This document shows, in pieces, positions 61,654 to 64,000 of a stretch of 64,000 bases of DNA. The notes below the pieces were generated by a model that made no database searches, was not told the origin of the DNA, and saw only the letters and a program-made list of their open reading frames with translations. Origin of the DNA: Drosophila pseudoobscura (lineage: Eukaryota > Arthropoda > Insecta > Diptera > Drosophilidae); assembly GCF_009870125.1 (NCBI RefSeq), contig NC_046679.1:3472001-3536000 (forward strand). The letters are read 5' to 3'. A program made the position numbers and the translations under genes. Each line of letters starts with the position of its first letter. Position 1 is the first letter of the stretch.

Positions 61654-64000
61654 GAGAAAGAGCGGGACAGAGACAGTTAGTGAAGAAAAAAAAGAGGCAG
61701 TAGTAAGAGGTAGTAAATTAAACGAGTTTTGTTTCATGTTTTAATGAATTTAAAGCAGCTGCACCTCCTAACGGTAACACACACACACACGTAACAAACA
61801 TTTGTAGTATGTATATTTTTTTGTGGCCAATTGTTGATAACAATCGCAAGTATCGATACCATACCCATTGCGATCAGTTTACTTTCGCAAAGCCAGGCTT
61901 TGACGGACGTGCCATCCATCACGGGGAAGAGAAAACGCAGATTACGAGAGAAACCCCAAAGAGTAAAAGCAAAATGGTCAACGCACATCAGCACACAAAA
62001 AGGCAGCCATCAGACGAAAGAGAGATAGGCAAAGGGCGAAAGAGTGGGAGAGGAAGAGAGCAAAGAATGAGCACAATTATGTTTACTGTTATTTTCAATG
62101 CGACGCTGCTGGGAGCCAGAATTGAAATGGGCACACGCACACACTTGTACAGCTTTGAACGCGCTTGCAAGTGTGAGTTCTGTTATACTCAAATTGACCT
62201 TAGTGGTGAATGTTATAGTGAATAACATACATTCAAAAGCTAGCCAGCGGCTAGCAGAGGCCCACTCACACACGTCTGGGGCATAAATTTCAAGAATTTA
62301 TTACGTCCAACCCGGGAGGGGGATCCCTCTATTGCACAACTTTTGGTCGAAACTTTTACCAACACTCCATACACACACACACAGACAGGGTGTAGCTGGA
62401 GCGTTGTGGTTGTGTGCGACCGCAGCAGAGAGACGACTTTTACATTTACAACGTAGCATGGGGAGTATTTTTTTTTTTTTTGTTTCCTCAAGCCACCACA
62501 ACAGCGACGCCAGCAGAGCTCTGTGACAGCGATGGTGGATTTTACTTTTACATGGAAGGGGGCGAACCATATGGAAGGCGAGGAGGCAACTGTCGCAGTC
62601 GCTGCAGATGTTAGCGTTGGCAGAGACGCTTCCCTGTTTGTATTGCATTTACAATATAAATTTTACATATGTATGTGTACATGCTCTGCTTGGTTGCTGC
62701 TTTGCTTGGGCGCAGAAATAAATAATTTTTTCCTCCTTTTACTCCATTTTGTATGCGTACAAGTTTAATTATGATTTATAGTTTTACTCCAACCATCGGA
62801 AACTATGTAAATTTACTATTATACATATGTTTGTCTGTCTGTTTGTGGGTTTAGTTGATTTCCTGCCGTTTGCCATTTAATTGCAAAGACAAAACAGCTG
62901 TCCGTCAAACTTACACACACAAACAGTATGACAGAGGTGACATGTAAAGCCAATGGGGAGAGAGAAAGAGATAAAACACACACAATGTTAAGGCAGGGAA
63001 GAGAGAGAAATGACACACAGGCCAAGAGTGACAGAGGGAGGAAGGTGGTCATCAAAATGTCAACAACAAAACCAAAAAATTCCCCACACAACAATTGGCA
63101 GCGGAGAGAGACAGAAACAGGCACCACCGCCAGCCAGCGTCACAGAGAGAGCACACTCACACACATTTAGGTAGTATGTACACACACGTATGTACGTATA
63201 TTATACATACAGACGTCAACAAGCACGAGCGGCTGCTGCGCCTAAACTTTTGTTTTTTTCTTTTTCGTCCAATGAAATCAACAAGAATAAAAGTTGTGTA
63301 GTATATCTATGCATGTATGTACATACTTCTCTATATATTTCAACATATGTTTGCTTGCTGCCTATAGTTTATTTATTTTGTTTTGTGTGTAGACTTGGTC
63401 TTCCGTTTTTGCTAGCTATTTTTAAGCGCAATACGCTCATAATCTCAAGATACTAGGAAATCATATGAACCGTTCAGCCATCAAGCAGTGTCGTCACTGT
63501 TTTGCTCAGTGTGACGTCATTAGCGGCTGCTGTCACATATCAAGAGATAAAGAGGTGGAGCGAATGATAGGCCAAATGCGCATTTGTGTGAGTTGCATAA
63601 GGAATAACAGCAATCACAACGGAACAGGCGTACAAAGAGGAACAACTAAAGCAAAACCAAAAAGTGCCAAGTGCGAACAAATTAGCAACTAAGAAATTGG
63701 CGCGTGGGGGAAAAATAAACAGCAAACACTATACACTACACACATTACGCAAGTCAAAGGCAGATAACAAATGGAAGGAATGAACGAACAAAAGAATACC
63801 CCCTATAATGTACATCCCACACCATGCGACTTATTGATAACGCTCTATAGGGTATAGACAAGTCGAATACCATAGAAGTAGAGGAAAACTCTGTCACAAG
63901 GCATGTACGTATGCATGAGAGGTGAGCCTCTCCTTTCTTTAAGAAACACATTTTAGTTTCATAGAATGATGATCCCTCTATAAGGTAGCCCCGCCGAACC
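61654..64000. other. Right end of the window, no gene seen
   Basis: AT-rich sequence with scattered CA tracts (61560-61573, 61780-61792, 62368-62382) and GAGA-rich purine stretches (62025-62065, 62955-63045). Open frames are short and compositionally biased. It may be upstream sequence or a first intron of the zinc-finger gene, or intergenic. Confidence 0.4.

Overview
The window is Drosophila nuclear DNA. It has short GT-AG introns, dense genes beside one 20-kb intron, many CA and CAG microsatellites, and proteins that match by eye the fly genes betaTub85D, RpL34b, Or85f and Fps85D. These are neighbours in D. melanogaster cytological region 85D (Muller element E), so this is the orthologous block. 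Intron sizes and a DINE-1-like repeat suggest a non-melanogaster species, perhaps of the obscura group. The species is an inference. All names come from recalled protein sequences, because no search could be run.

Layout. 0.7-2.1 kb: testis beta-tubulin (+). 3.1-5.7 kb: an LMBRD2-type membrane protein and a BBIP1-like BBSome subunit, both on the minus strand and only 116 bp apart. 6.3-7.7 kb: a golgin-45-like coiled-coil protein (+). 7.8-8.7 kb: a NIT2/omega-amidase (-). 9.4-10.85 kb: ribosomal protein L34 and the mitochondrial assembly factor FMC1 (both +), separated by a perfect 311-bp tandem duplication. 10.9-12.3 kb: odorant receptor Or85f (-). 12.3-18.5 kb: mostly non-coding, apart from one unrecognised 150-aa membrane protein gene at 15.6 kb.

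18.5-47.7 kb is the tyrosine kinase gene Fps85D (Fer/Fes) on the + strand: F-BAR exons, a 20-kb intron carrying a DINE-1-like element and many simple repeats, a 1.6-kb in-frame cassette exon, an internal alternative first exon, then the SH2 and kinase exons. The predicted products are 1334, 804 and 421 aa.

47.7-52 kb: a PLP-dependent threonine/serine dehydratase and a phosphotriesterase-related amidohydrolase, both minus. 52.5-61.7 kb: a ZFAND5/6-type A20+AN1 zinc-finger gene (-) with an AT-rich candidate 3'UTR of 4.8 kb. A second, unrecognised basic protein gene lies in its intron on the same strand. 61.7-64 kb: no gene seen.

The genes do not form one pathway. They are housekeeping, sensory, cilium/sperm and signalling genes packed together, with several overlapping or shared transcription units. 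No wholly new system was found. The points most worth checking are the 311-bp duplication, the possible BBIP1-LMBRD2 shared transcript, the nested gene with a frame break, and the unknown membrane protein.
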